Assembly (NCBI GenBank): GCA_004028505.1
Contig: MTKO01000052.1
Span: 1 to 52,500, forward strand
Length of the DNA: 52,500 nucleotides
Source: Candidatus Electrothrix aarhusensis
GTDB taxonomy: Bacteria > Desulfobacterota > Desulfobulbia > Desulfobulbales > Desulfobulbaceae
Direction of reading: 5' to 3'
Both the position numbers and the translations under genes were made by a program. Positions 27,425 through 37,506 of this stretch are shown piece after piece (the stretch's first letter is position 1; each line of letters starts with the position of its first letter). The notes under the pieces are model-generated. The model searched no databases. It saw nothing but the letters and a program-made list of their open reading frames with translations, and was not told where the DNA came from.

Positions 27425-28531
27425 ATGCGTATCGTTTATCTTTACCTGCCGGGCAGAACAGCTCGTATACCTGATCTTCAGGCCGGTGCAATACCGACAG
27501 AATTTTTTTATGGCGCACCGGAACTGGAAGCTCGCGGGCATGAAGTGGAATATATTGACGTTCATGATATTCCGGCTGTGAATAAATTAAGGATTGCAGC
27601 GGAACTGCTTTTCAAAAGAAGATATCTCCCGGCAAAAGTATATTTTCCTGTTCTGTTGGGCGTCAAAAAAATACTTCCAGCGTTATCGGGCGCAGATGTG
27701 GTGGTTGCGACCGCCCCTGGAATAGCTTTCTCTCTTGCCATTTGGCAGTGGTTGGGCGTAGCAAAGATACCCAGGGCATTTATTGCGATTCATTGCGGTT
27801 TGTTTAATTATCCGCAACAAGGTATAAGGCGTTGGCTTTCTCGACGACTGCTTCGTCAAATGCATACCCAGCTGTTCGGTGTGGGCGAGTTGGAGGCTAT
27901 GAGGAAATGTTTTCAGATTCCTTCTGAACGAATTCAGGTGAATTGTTTCGGTGTTGATGAATGTTTCTGGACTCCAGAAAAAACTGAAAGTCAGGATGGT
28001 TATATTTTGGCTGTAGGCAACGATTCCAGACGGGATTACGAACTTCTTATTCAAAGTGCATATCACATTGATAGAAAAATAAAATTGTTGACTAAAAGAG
28101 AGCTGCCCTCAAATTTGCCGGATAATGTCGAGGTGCTGCATGGTTCCTGGCATACCAGAGAAGTCAGCGATGAAGATCTCCGTGACTTGTATCGCAGGGC
28201 ATTCTGTGTGGCAGTTCCGTTAACGGATTCTATCCAACCGTCGGGACAAAGTGTAACGCTTCAGGCAATGGCGTGCGGCACCCCGGTAATTCTCACGCGT
28301 ACTCAAGGATTGTGGGATAACAGAGAATTGCAACATGGGAAAAATATTTTGTTTACAGAGGCGGGCAAGGTACAAGAGTTTGCCGATACGGCAATGATGC
28401 TGAGTCGTGATGTTGAAATGCAAAAGAAATTGAGCAAGGCGGGGCGTGAATATATAATGCAGCATGGACGGATAGGGCAATTTGCAGATCGTCTGGAAAC
28501 TGTTTGCAGAAAGGTGGCAGCTGATGAGTAA
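27425..28531 (+). CDS. GT4 family glycosyltransferase
   Basis: The product is 368 aa, GT-B fold. N-terminus MRIVYLYLPGRTARIPDLQAG; C-terminal motifs SIQPSGQSVTLQAMACGTPVI and a late GKNILF. The GTPVILTRTQGLWDN segment is the nucleotide-sugar binding region. The next methyltransferase starts inside the stop (ATGAGTAA), so the two are coupled. Intact. Donor unknown. Confidence 0.85.
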   Translation: MRIVYLYLPGRTARIPDLQAGAIPTEFFYGAPELEARGHEVEYIDVHDIPAVNKLRIAAELLFKRRYLPAKVYFPVLLGVKKILPALSGADVVVATAPGIAFSLAIWQWLGVAKIPRAFIAIHCGLFNYPQQGIRRWLSRRLLRQMHTQLFGVGELEAMRKCFQIPSERIQVNCFGVDECFWTPEKTESQDGYILAVGNDSRRDYELLIQSAYHIDRKIKLLTKRELPSNLPDNVEVLHGSWHTREVSDEDLRDLYRRAFCVAVPLTDSIQPSGQSVTLQAMACGTPVILTRTQGLWDNRELQHGKNILFTEAGKVQEFADTAMMLSRDVEMQKKLSKAGREYIMQHGRIGQFADRLETVCRKVAADE

Positions 28532-29438
28532 ACAGGAGCATGATGCCGCCGCCGCCAAACTGCGTGCCGGTGTCTCGTCTTTTGATAAACCTTGGTACAG
28601 GAGTAGCTCCGAACTTTTGAGCCGGACGGGGATTCGAGGAAAAAAATGTTTGGATCTCTGTTGCGGGAACGGGGAGTTTTCTCGTATTTTAAAGGAACGG
28701 CATGCAATGGATGTCACCTGTGCCGATTATATCCCCTTTCACACCCAGCATGCGCAGGAGCAGGGGTTCCCGGTAATACCGGTTGATATTGATACGTCTG
28801 CAAAAGAGGTTGATGCCGTTGCGGAACCCTACGCTGGTAAGTTTGATCTTGTTGTCAACCTCGCTGCCATTGAACATGTGTTTAACTCAGACAATCTGTT
28901 GCGTTTTGCCCATACCGTGTTAAAACCGGGTGGGCTTTTACTGGTGAATACCCCGAATATTGATTTTTTTGCATACAGGATGTATGCATTGCTTGCCGGT
29001 AATCGTCCTTTTGGCGAAGGGCATCATATCAGGTTCTGGGATTTTCGTTTTTTGCGAACAAATCTTTTTCTCAACGGGTTTACTGTTACAAATGATGCCA
29101 GGAGCTTTTACGCCCTGCCTCAGGATGCCATGTTGCGTGCGTTTAAAAATAGAAAACGTATTGCGTCGATGGTGGCCTGGCTGTTTCACAGTTGTCAAAT
29201 TTTACAGCATATTCCTTTGTTGAGAGGAATGTGCAGTGATGAATTAACGGTATTGGCAGTGAAAGATGAGGTTCCTGCGGTTGGTTTTGAATTAAACAGA
29301 GTGCAACATTTTTTAAAAGAGCACACAGGCTCTGAGAAGGGCAAGGAAGCAGGAAAGCGTTTATTGGCGGCGAGAAAGAACGGTTGGCTTGATGAACATC
29401 TCTACCTCGGGAAATTGGTTGATAGTCTCGCTCCTTGA
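28527..29438 (+). CDS. Class I SAM-dependent methyltransferase
   Basis: The start ATG at 28527 overlaps the preceding stop by 5 bases, giving about 303 aa. Motif I is CLDLCCGNGEFSRIL, then a mid motif FDLVVNLAAIEHVFNSDNLLRF with the acidic-hydrophobic pattern and PGGLLLVNTPN. It belongs to the methyltransferase type 11/23 families, with an extended C-terminus (residues 180-300) of unknown role. It likely methylates the glycan or a precursor in the cytoplasm. Confidence 0.82.
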   Translation, partial: SKQEHDAAAAKLRAGVSSFDKPWYRSSSELLSRTGIRGKKCLDLCCGNGEFSRILKERHAMDVTCADYIPFHTQHAQEQGFPVIPVDIDTSAKEVDAVAEPYAGKFDLVVNLAAIEHVFNSDNLLRFAHTVLKPGGLLLVNTPNIDFFAYRMYALLAGNRPFGEGHHIRFWDFRFLRTNLFLNGFTVTNDARSFYALPQDAMLRAFKNRKRIASMVAWLFHSCQILQHIPLLRGMCSDELTVLAVKDEVPAVGFELNRVQHFLKEHTGSEKGKEAGKRLLAARKNGWLDEHLYLGKLVDSLAP

Positions 29439-29490
29439 GGGTGATCAAAGAGCTTCCTTTTTGTGATTATATCGATAGTGGTGATTTAAG

Positions 29491-30297
29491 ATGTCTGTTC
29501 GCAAAATTATAGGCATTGTTCTTGTGAAAAATGAGGAACTCTATATTGAACGAGTTCTCAATAATATTAAATATTTTTGTGACGAAATCATTGTCGCTGA
29601 CAACCTGTCGTCAGACCAAACGCCTGCCAGGGTTCAAGCATTACAGAACGACAATCCTTCGATCATCTATCATCGTATACGCCGTCCCTCTGCATCACAT
29701 GAGTTGATCAGAAAGTACTGCGGAAAGAATGTCTGGATTTTCGGGGTAGACGGTGATGAACTGTATGATCCCAACGGGTTGAAGAAACTACGTGGTGCCC
29801 TCCTACGGGGCGACTATGATGACCGCTGGATGATCCTCGGCAATGTTTTGAATGCTGTAGAAGTCAATTTTGATGAGAAATCTGCTCGGGGCTACCTTGC
29901 TCCGCCATGCCGTAGTATGACAAAATTATATAATTTTGCCGCCATTGATGCTTGGTCGGGTTACTGTTCCGAGCGCCTGCACGGAGGACAGATTACCTTT
30001 CGTTCTGGATTTTCCCATACTGACCGGTTCTATATGTATAAAGAAGTCGAATGGCAAGATTCCTGTTTTCGCTGTCTCCACCTCTGCTTCATTCCACGCA
30101 GCAATAAGGAACAGCATGTATCCGGTGAATTGGTGATCAGGAAAAATATTGCGGATCGGCTGTCTGAAGGTATGGTCACTCGCTGTGTCTCAAGGGTGAA
30201 AAAAATGTTGGGTGTTGTCCAGAAATCGCCTTGGAAACGAGAAAAGTATATGCAGGGAGAGTTGGTGACCTGCGATATCAGCTCTTTTCTTCCATGA
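29491..30297 (+). CDS. GT2 family glycosyltransferase
   Basis: The product is 268 aa, with GT-A motifs GIVLVKNEELYIERVL, IIVADNLSSD and VDGDELYD as metal site. This VKNEE pattern is the subfamily seen in lipopolysaccharide core and capsule enzymes. The start ATG at 29491 is preceded by a GTGGTG-type weak site. Intact. Confidence 0.85.
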   Translation: MSVRKIIGIVLVKNEELYIERVLNNIKYFCDEIIVADNLSSDQTPARVQALQNDNPSIIYHRIRRPSASHELIRKYCGKNVWIFGVDGDELYDPNGLKKLRGALLRGDYDDRWMILGNVLNAVEVNFDEKSARGYLAPPCRSMTKLYNFAAIDAWSGYCSERLHGGQITFRSGFSHTDRFYMYKEVEWQDSCFRCLHLCFIPRSNKEQHVSGELVIRKNIADRLSEGMVTRCVSRVKKMLGVVQKSPWKREKYMQGELVTCDISSFLP

Positions 30298-30331
30298 ATA
30301 TCCGGTTAGGGACGGTAAGGTAAAAGTTGTA

Positions 30332-32386
30332 ATGGATCGTTCGCTTCGAATACACGTCATAGGTAAGGACGCATGGGCCTTGGGAACCGAAGATCGGTTG
30401 GCGCGGGCCTGTCTGGCAACGTTTGCCACCGTGGTTGATAGCGAATCAGAGGCGGATTTTATCCACACGGTTGATGTTGAAGATACAGCTGCCAGGATAT
30501 ATCGTGGAGAGTTTGTTCCTGCCAAACCGATAGTCGGGGCGGTGAACAACCATCCGACCAGGTTGGTTGAATGGCCTGGATTTCTTCGTACCGCACAGCA
30601 ATACATGCATCTTGTACCCCAGTCCAGTTTGGCTGCGGCTGATATGGAACGGCTGGGGATTGCCTTTCCAGGCCAGGTACGCATTGCCACGGATGCGGAG
30701 TCGTACAGTGTACTCAACGGTGATGACCCGGAATTTATCCGTTTTCGTCGTCAACTCGGAATCCCGAAGGATGTCTATCTTATCGGTCTGTTGCAGCGAG
30801 ATTCAGAGGGTAGGGATCTTGCGGTGCCCAAGCGTCAAAAAGGACCTGATATTTTTCTTGGTCTGATGAAGCTTTTGCAGAAGCAGTTGCCAGAGAAAAC
30901 AGGAAGAAAAGTTCATATCTTGCTGGGCGGGCCTCGTAGGCATTGGATCCGTGCTGCATTGGATCAGCATAATATTCCCTATACTTTTGTGGGAAAAGAG
31001 ATTGCCGGTGATGATTATCCGGAAAATATTCTTGATAAACAGACGATGTGCATGTTGTATAACATGCTGGATCTTTATGTGATACCGACCCGGTGGGAAG
31101 GGGCACCCCGGCAGGTTTTTGATGTATTGGAATGCGGGCGAAAGATAATTTCAACCCCTGTGGGGATCGCTCCTGATATTTTATCGCCTGAATGCATTTT
31201 TGAATCATTGGCTCAGGGGGTAGAAATAATCCTCCGTGACATGGAGTGTGGATTCTTAGAGCAATTTATTGAGCCAGGAAGGCGGAGAATACAGGAAGTA
31301 CATTCCATTGAGAGCGTTGGTCGGGAGTGGGAAAAGGTATACCGCAGGCTTTGGGAAGGGGAAGGCGGGGGGAAACGTGTGGTTTCAGGTCAGCATCTTG
31401 GAGGGCAATCAGCCCCAAATCGTTTTTCAGGGGCTTGGAGTCAGCCGTTTGCTGCTGTCTTGGAGAAGACGAGGCTCGGTCGGATAAAGAAAGAGTATTG
31501 CCCAAAACATCTTGGGTTAGTGGTCAATGATGGGGTACCTTCAGGCTCATCAGGCCTGTTTGTCCAACTTGGCAAACGGTTACGTCAGCAGGGAGTGCAG
31601 ATTACCTTACAGAGTCCTTATGAGCGCTCTGTGCTTATTTGGAATGTTCCGCTGGATACACCTGAATATTTATCCAAGTATCTTGGTAACGATAGTAAAA
31701 AAGTTATTCTTGTCCTTGATGAGATGTGCTGTGCCCGTTTGCTGCAAGAGTCGCAAAAGCTGCAAGATGACTCGGGTAGAGGCTGGAAGCACCCTCTCCT
31801 TGAAAGGGCAGAAGTAACAATCCTGACAAGCGATATTGACGTAGTTCGATTGCACCGGGCCGGTATCAAACTGAATAATCCGATGGTCCTTCGTTTTCCA
31901 TCGGACCCTGTGATTTTCTCTCCGAAGCGATCAGCAGAGCTACAGCTACAGCATCAAACGGCATCTCGATGTTTGGTGTTTCTTGATCCTGAGAAAAAAC
32001 AACATACTGAGTGGGTTGAGGCTCTGGGAAAACAGGTCGATGTGGCCTGTCATGTTGTCAGTAAGAAGAAATGGGGCTCCCTTCTGGATGTAGAACGAGC
32101 CACCATTGCGCAGGAACAGAGCTTTGCGGTTATCCTTTCAGAGGAAATAGATCGTAAAACCGTGAGTGAGGTGTTGGCCTGCGGTTTGCCTTGTTTATAT
32201 ACAAATAGATTACATGAGATCAAATCTCTTGTCGGCATGGCCGGTGTCGGAGTGGATGATATGAAAACATTTGTAGAGGGAGGGGCGCTTTTATATAAAG
32301 AGCGCGACTGCTTCGCTTCTGCAATCTTAATGCCTTCGCTTGACGAGGCTGCTTTGGTTTTGGCGGATCTCGTATATAAGAGCTAA
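30332..32386 (+). CDS. Two GT-B-like domains in tandem glycosyltransferase
   Basis: The product is 684 aa. Residues 1-330 contain a GT4-like domain: IGLLQRDSEG, GPDIFLGLMKLL, ILLGGPRRHWIRAAL, YVIPTRWEGAPRQVFDVLECG. Residues 360-684 form a second GT-like region (HLGLVVNDGVPSGSSGLF, TSDIDVVRLHRAG, SEVLACGLPCLYTNR) that lacks several usual motifs. Two transferase domains in one chain suggest a processive or bifunctional enzyme, or one degenerate domain. Intact, with no frameshift. Confidence 0.7.
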   Translation: MDRSLRIHVIGKDAWALGTEDRLARACLATFATVVDSESEADFIHTVDVEDTAARIYRGEFVPAKPIVGAVNNHPTRLVEWPGFLRTAQQYMHLVPQSSLAAADMERLGIAFPGQVRIATDAESYSVLNGDDPEFIRFRRQLGIPKDVYLIGLLQRDSEGRDLAVPKRQKGPDIFLGLMKLLQKQLPEKTGRKVHILLGGPRRHWIRAALDQHNIPYTFVGKEIAGDDYPENILDKQTMCMLYNMLDLYVIPTRWEGAPRQVFDVLECGRKIISTPVGIAPDILSPECIFESLAQGVEIILRDMECGFLEQFIEPGRRRIQEVHSIESVGREWEKVYRRLWEGEGGGKRVVSGQHLGGQSAPNRFSGAWSQPFAAVLEKTRLGRIKKEYCPKHLGLVVNDGVPSGSSGLFVQLGKRLRQQGVQITLQSPYERSVLIWNVPLDTPEYLSKYLGNDSKKVILVLDEMCCARLLQESQKLQDDSGRGWKHPLLERAEVTILTSDIDVVRLHRAGIKLNNPMVLRFPSDPVIFSPKRSAELQLQHQTASRCLVFLDPEKKQHTEWVEALGKQVDVACHVVSKKKWGSLLDVERATIAQEQSFAVILSEEIDRKTVSEVLACGLPCLYTNRLHEIKSLVGMAGVGVDDMKTFVEGGALLYKERDCFASAILMPSLDEAALVLADLVYKS

Positions 32387-32446
32387 TCGCGTAATATAAT
32401 CCGTAACATAAGCAGCAATAAAACAGCAATCCTCTGGTAGACCTTT

Positions 32447-32905
32447 ATGATTTCAGCACTGTCAACAATACATGATCTCTTGCAATTATTCTTCAAACGA
32501 AGATTATCCGGTGGACATGACCTGTTGACTGTCAGCATGTGGCATGAATTTCATAAACCGCCTTACGGGGGAGGGAATCAGTTTTTTTTAGCGTTGAAAA
32601 AAGCCTTTGAAGACCGGGGGCTGCTGGTTGTTAATAATATTCTTTCTCCACTTGTTGATATACATATATGCAATTCAGCTTGGTTTGATGTTGATAGATT
32701 CGAGAGGCTTTCTCGGAAATTTCCGATCAAAATGATTCATCGAATTGATGGTCCTGTCGGTTTATACCGTGGGGACGGGATGGAAGAGGATGAAAAAATT
32801 CATCGCTTGAATAAACAATTTGCTTCAGCCACCGTCTATCAGTCGGGATATTGTCGGGACAAGAGCAGAGAACTTGGACTTGAGCTGTTCGCCCTGTTAT
32901 TATAA
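32447..32905 (+). pseudogene. Glycosyltransferase, N-terminal fragment
   Basis: The first 152 codons include the N-terminal half of a GT-B enzyme (FHKPPYGGGNQFF, IKMIHRIDGPVGLYRGDG). At about 32893 CCC occurs where four C restore the frame to PVIISNSVNEDIFHNRGRI in part, joining the next feature. The rejoined gene is 32447-33438, about 330 aa. A single missing base in a homopolymer is the likely cause. Confidence 0.75.
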
Positions 32906-33033
32906 GTAATTCTGTTAATGAGGATATTTTTCATAATCGAGGGAGGATCCCTTATTCCTCAGACCGTAAAATAAAGCTGATTTCTGCTGCTTGGTCGGAT
33001 AATCCCCTGAAAGGGGGGCCGTTATTTAAGTGG

Positions 33034-33438
33034 TTGGATGAGCATCTTGACTGGAACAGGTTTGAATATACCTTTGTTGGTCGGGTTAAACAGGAATTTA
33101 AGAATATTCAGCATATTCCGCCTCAAGATTCGGAGAATCTCGCTTCGATTTTACGACAACATGATATTTTTATTTCTGGCAGTCGCCATGAGCCATGTTC
33201 TAATGCATTGCTTGAGGGGCTTTCCTGCGGTTTGCCTGCGTTGTATCGCAATGAAGGGGGAAATCCAGAACTTGTCGGTGAGGGAGGTATTTCCTTTGAG
33301 GGTGAAGGTGATATTCTGGAGAAACTCGATTGCCTGATTAATAACTATGGCAGGTATCGAAAAGCTGTGAAGGCAAATACAATGGATGAAATCGCAGGCC
33401 AATATATTGCCTTGATCAGGGAGATCACTAATAAGTGA
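33034..33438 (+). pseudogene. Glycosyltransferase, C-terminal fragment
   Basis: This is the GT-B C-terminal domain of the gene above: FTYVGRV-type strand (EYTFVGRVKQEF), ISGSRHEPCSNALLEGLSCGLPAL with the E-x7-E-like segment, and NEGGNPELVGEGG. The ATG at 33034 is internal; translation resumes at about 32894. It is followed after 4 bp by another glycosyltransferase. Confidence 0.75.
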
Positions 33439-33442
33439 TAGC

Positions 33443-33826
33443 ATGAGACCGTTAGACCTCCTGAACCTTTGTTATATATGGTGCAAAACATACCAGAGAG
33501 AGCGTAAATGCTGGATTTTCTCGACGAATCGAAGTGATACAACTTCTATTCGAGTCTTTTATGGTTATGAAGAAGTGCCGGGTGCAGATCAAAAAGTCTT
33601 TGGCGGTCTGGTGAAGTTGCAGGATTTGCAAGGAACCTTTGCAAATCAGGTTGAACAACCCAATATTCTCTATCTTATCAGCAGTGCGCTTCCTTATTTT
33701 CCTGTGCGGATGGCGAAGATGGCCAAGAGGGCAGGGGCGAAATTGGTTCTTAATCAGAACGGTGTTGCCTATCCGGGATGGCATGGGCTGGATGGGAAAG
33801 GGCCAATCAGCCAATGCAGGAATTAA
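33443..33826 (+). pseudogene. GT4 glycosyltransferase, N-terminal fragment
   Basis: The N-terminal 127 codons (RVFYGYEEVPGADQKVFGG, AKMAKRAGAKLVLNQNGV) are followed by a break at about 33790-33805. In the neighbouring frame the text continues ERANQPMQELTELADYIFYQ. The gene is 33443-34575 with at least three frameshifts (about 33800, 34360 and 34527), the most damaged one in the window. Rejoined length is about 376 aa. N-terminal half of a GT-B enzyme. Confidence 0.7.
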
Positions 33827-34416
33827 CCGAGCTTGCAGATTATATTTTTTATCAGAGTAAATTTTGCAAGCTGGCTGCGGAAACCTTTTTGGGAGAGTAT
33901 TCAGGGAAATCGGAAATTCTCTATAATGCAGTTGATACGGATCATTTTATTCCAGGATCCCAAAAAGATCAGAATGAAATCGTTCTTCTGTTAGCTGGCA
34001 GTCACTGGAGCCAGTACCGTCCTTATTCGGCCATAGAAACACTTCAGAAGGTGCGGCAAGTAGATAAGCGAGTCAGGTTACGCATTGCCGGGCGATTCTG
34101 CTGGGAAAAAGATGTCGATCTTGCAGAGCGTCAGGTGAGAGCGTTTGCCCGTCGTTTAGGTGTTGCAGAGTTCGTTGAATATACAGGGTCTTATACGCAG
34201 CAGAAAGCCGTGCCCTTATTACAGAACGCCAGCATTCTTCTGCATACTAAATATAACGATCCCTGTCCGCGTCTGGTGCTTGAGGCAATGGCCTGCGGTC
34301 TTCCTGTGGTGTATTCAGGAACTGGGGGGCTGCCGGAGTTGGTCGGGGACGAAGGGGGAGTGGGGTGCTCGGCCCCTTGGATTGGCAAAAGGACCATCCG
34401 CCGGATCCTCAACTGA
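33778..34416 (+). pseudogene. GT4 glycosyltransferase, middle fragment with damaged 3' end
   Basis: This has YNAVDTDHFIPGSQ, IVLLLAGSHWSQYRP, RLRIAGRFCWEKDVD and CPRLVLEAMACGLPVVYSG, the GT-B donor-binding part. At about 34360 GGGG occurs where five G would keep reading GVLGPLDWQKDHPPD. A second break at about 34527, a run of seven A where six would fit, then restores KVFAACLNEFTPEQH and a stop at 34573-34575. Two opposite-type errors near the 3' end would be unusual for natural decay. Confidence 0.7.
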
Positions 34417-34587
34417 TGGCAGAGGCAGCCTTGCAGGTTATTGCCGACTTACCGGACTATGCTGTGTCCGCACGGCAACGGGCTGTCCGCCTTTTTGATC
34501 GAAAATATTGGATTGAGCGACATAAAAAAAGTTTTTGCTGCATGTCTCAACGAGTTCACTCCAGAGCAGCACTGAAAAGGACGAAAA

Positions 34588-35304
34588 ATGGAACACAAAC
34601 GATTGCGTATTGAGTGGCTGGATAAAGAGGACAAGCATACGCTCTATGTGAAATTTGCCTTGATGGAGCTGGCACGAGTCGGTGAAATAGATTTCGTTCA
34701 GGTACCGCTTGCCCGATTTGATAGAAAAATCCTCTCCCAGGAGGCCATAGATGCCTTAAGTCCTGCCCAATCTTTTTTTGTCGCGTATGATAACGGTCAT
34801 CGATATAAGATTGTTCTCGATATATCAGAGAGTTATTTTTATATGTCGTCTACCATTGCAGAGGTTGATCTGTATTTTTGCACGGCATATAGTGCGGAGC
34901 TGTTTGAAAAACGTCAATTTCTCACCCCCTATCCCTGGCAGGAGCGATATGATTTAGGTGGATACCAACGAAATTTTCAGCGGATTGAAAAGGAGTTCGG
35001 AGAATATTTTCATAAACTTGTCCGATTTATTCCCTGCCCACCGGTCATGGACCTTCCTGTTCGTCGTTTCGGGAAGATGAAGCAGGTGCAGATTGTCTCC
35101 CTGCTGCTGGGGCGTTTTCTGCAAAAGAAAATTCCGATACCCTTGAGTTCTTTTTTTAACCCTGAATATCATTTATTCAAGCTGCGCTATCGGCAACTCC
35201 TCGCCTATCGACAAAACACACTCAACTATGATGTCGTTGTTCGCGAGTCTCTCTGGGCCTGGCTTGGCACAGGGTTTTACTCATCAAAAAACTTGCAGCA
35301 TTGA
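34588..35304 (+). pseudogene. Uncharacterised glycan-cluster protein, N-terminal fragment
   Basis: The first 238 codons have no motif I can name; segments such as FFVAYDNGHRYKIVLDISES and YFCTAYSAELFEKRQF suggest a GT-B-like enzyme. The frame ends GTGFYSSKNLQH, while in the adjacent frame LAWHRVLLIKKLAALKGRKI runs on to the next feature, so one base is missing between about 35255 and 35295. Rejoined length is about 397 aa. Confidence 0.5.
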
Positions 35305-35777
35305 AAGGTAGAAAGATATTCTACGGTCTGTCATCTTCAGAAAAAGATCATAAGGAAGCATGGTGGCGGCATGATATACCGGAAAACGAGCGTGATGAAA
35401 TCAGCCGAATGCTTCACGCTGAAATACACTTTCCAGAATCGTATGAAGAAATGATCACCTCATCGCGTCTTGCTGTCTTTCCAACCGGTAAACACTGGGG
35501 CTGGCGGGCAATCACTTTTTTGTCGCTCCTCAGTGGCGGACCTGTCTACATGGATAAGCCGATATTTGAGCCGTATTTTCCAATGGATGCATTTAAGGCT
35601 TTTTATACGGAAGATGAGTGGGCTGATCTTGAGACTGTGCTGAATCAGGTTGATGATGAACAATGGCAGGTGATTCGGCAACATAATCAGGAAGCTTTTG
35701 ATAGGTATTTGGCTCCTGCCCCTGTTGGGCGATATATTTGTCAGACTGTTAGGAAGCAGCTTGAGAACATGGAGTAA
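35301..35777 (+). pseudogene. Uncharacterised glycan-cluster protein, C-terminal fragment
   Basis: This is the second part of the preceding gene. It includes LKGRKIFYGLSSSEKD and GKHWGWRAITFLSLLSGGPVY. The latter resembles the retrieval loop of GT-B enzymes (fixed amino acids after a Gly-rich stretch), but no family is recognised. The function is unknown beyond its location between a glycosyltransferase and a sulfotransferase. Confidence 0.5.
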
Positions 35778-35807
35778 GTAGACAGTGCAGATTGAAGAGG
35801 TCTTGAG

Positions 35808-36599
35808 ATGATGGATGCTGATACCCTTATCAAGCATATTCGAAAAAAGAGAATAATTTTTACGGTCACGACAGGACGGAGCGGCACAGCCTACCTTGCT
35901 TCGATCTTCGGCTTTGCTCAGGGAGTTTTTGCTGAACACGAACCGAATCCGGAATTTGCCGAGGTTATGCGAGCGGTACAAAACGATCCTGAACTGGCCC
36001 GACGTTTTTTATTGGAGAAAAAATTACCAGCCATACTTGAGAGTCCTGGAGATATTTATGTTGAAGCCAGCCATCTGGCCTGTAAGGGATTTTTGATACC
36101 GCTGTTGGAGCTGGGAATAGTTCCTGACCTGATTATTCATCGGCGTGCTTCCCGTGATGTTGCTCTGAGTTTACTGCGCATGGGCACAATCCCTGCACGT
36201 AGCGATAAGGGGCTGCGCTTCTATCTTTCTCCAGATGATCCTGGTGTTTTAAAAATCAGGAACTGGCAGCAATTGACAGATTATCAGCTCTGTTACTGGT
36301 ATTGTCTGGAGATTGAAAGGCGAGCCGGTGAATACTCGGAAATGTTCAAGAAAAATGGAGCAAGGATTACTGAAACAACACTGAGTAGCTTGAAGACCTT
36401 TTCTGGTCTTCAGGATTGTTTTTCCGATCTCGATTTAAAAATGAAATTTCCAGCTTGTCTGACCCGACTGCGTTTTTTGAGAAGTGCCAGGGTTAAGGTT
36501 AACGAGTCAAAGGAAACAAAAAAAGATGTAATGGTACCTGATAATCTTGATGAACTTGAGGATGAAGTGATCAAGGTGATCGGCCTTGATAAGCGATAA
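35808..36599 (+). CDS. Sulfotransferase-like protein
   Basis: The product is 263 aa. The N-terminal P-loop-like 5'-phosphosulfate motif is FTVTTGRSGTAYLASI (residues 18-33). A second, 3'-phosphate-binding-type segment is IIHRRASRDVALSLLRM. This is the pattern of PAPS-dependent sulfotransferases, which transfer sulfate to a hydroxyl of a glycan. The acceptor is unknown. A PAPS supply pathway is not in this window. Intact; the next gene overlaps its 3' end. Confidence 0.75.
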   Translation: MMDADTLIKHIRKKRIIFTVTTGRSGTAYLASIFGFAQGVFAEHEPNPEFAEVMRAVQNDPELARRFLLEKKLPAILESPGDIYVEASHLACKGFLIPLLELGIVPDLIIHRRASRDVALSLLRMGTIPARSDKGLRFYLSPDDPGVLKIRNWQQLTDYQLCYWYCLEIERRAGEYSEMFKKNGARITETTLSSLKTFSGLQDCFSDLDLKMKFPACLTRLRFLRSARVKVNESKETKKDVMVPDNLDELEDEVIKVIGLDKR

Positions 36600-37443
36600 A
36601 AAAATATATGATTCATATTGCGACTGTTCACTGGTTGATGATGCATGGCTTGGTATCCAATTAGCATATTTCGAAAAATATCTCCCGCCAGATTCATATT
36701 TGGTATATGCATTTCTGAACGGTATTGATCCTGAAAAATACCGCGATAGAATTCATTATATTTCCACAGAACCCATTCAGCCGCATGCGATCAAGCTGAA
36801 TTTACTTGCAGAGGAAATCTGTACCCAGGCTGCTGCTGATGATATTATTTACTTTATTGACGGAGATGCCTTTCCTGTTGGAGATATTGCAGGGTATGTA
36901 ACCAGTGCATTGAAGGAAATGCACTTGGTCGCTATTCAACGTCTTGAGAACCAGGGCGATCCGCAGCCTCATCCATCTTTTTGCGCTGTGCCTGTTAGAT
37001 TTTGGCAGGAAATTGAGGGTGATTGGAGGCAGGGGCCCTCCTGGAAAACCGAAGAGGGGCGTCTTCGAACGGATGTCGGGGCATTACTCTGGGAAAAAGT
37101 AGAAAAAAATGGCATTGCGTGGCAGCCCATGCTCAGGTCAAATGCTGTGAACTTGCACCCGCTCTGGTTCGGTGTGTACAGTGAATTGATCTATCATCAT
37201 GGTGCTGCATTCCGTACACCGTACTGTATGGTTGATATAAAAAACGCACGACAGATTTGGTGGAAGCGTTTTTTGATGAGTGTGGCAGATACAAGGATAG
37301 GGATGATCAATGGTGGATGGGTCCAAAACGCTGTGTATTCTTTTGTTATGAAAAAACATATTAAGCAGATTTGTGACCATAGCCGTAAAATTATCAGCGA
37401 AATTTCCAATGACTTTCAGTTTGCCGAGCGTTTTAAGGGGTGA
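36586..37443 (+). CDS. GT-A-like glycosyltransferase, start probably frameshifted
   Basis: The open frame (285 aa from TTG 36586) contains IIYFIDGDAFPVGDI, a DxD-type metal motif, and later NLHPLWFGVYSE. The N-terminus does not look natural. An ATG at 36608 in another frame reads MIHIATVHWL and would join the ORF frame at VDDAWLGIQ if one base is missing near 36633, giving a better start. The true gene is probably 36608-37443, about 278 aa. It overlaps the upstream sulfotransferase by 14 bp only if the TTG is used. Confidence 0.65.
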   Translation: MISDKKIYDSYCDCSLVDDAWLGIQLAYFEKYLPPDSYLVYAFLNGIDPEKYRDRIHYISTEPIQPHAIKLNLLAEEICTQAAADDIIYFIDGDAFPVGDIAGYVTSALKEMHLVAIQRLENQGDPQPHPSFCAVPVRFWQEIEGDWRQGPSWKTEEGRLRTDVGALLWEKVEKNGIAWQPMLRSNAVNLHPLWFGVYSELIYHHGAAFRTPYCMVDIKNARQIWWKRFLMSVADTRIGMINGGWVQNAVYSFVMKKHIKQICDHSRKIISEISNDFQFAERFKG

Positions 37444-37506
37444 TTTCCAGAGCGGCATGAAAGAACTCTGCGGACGTATCATGACAGGCATCAAAACAGG
37501 TAGATT

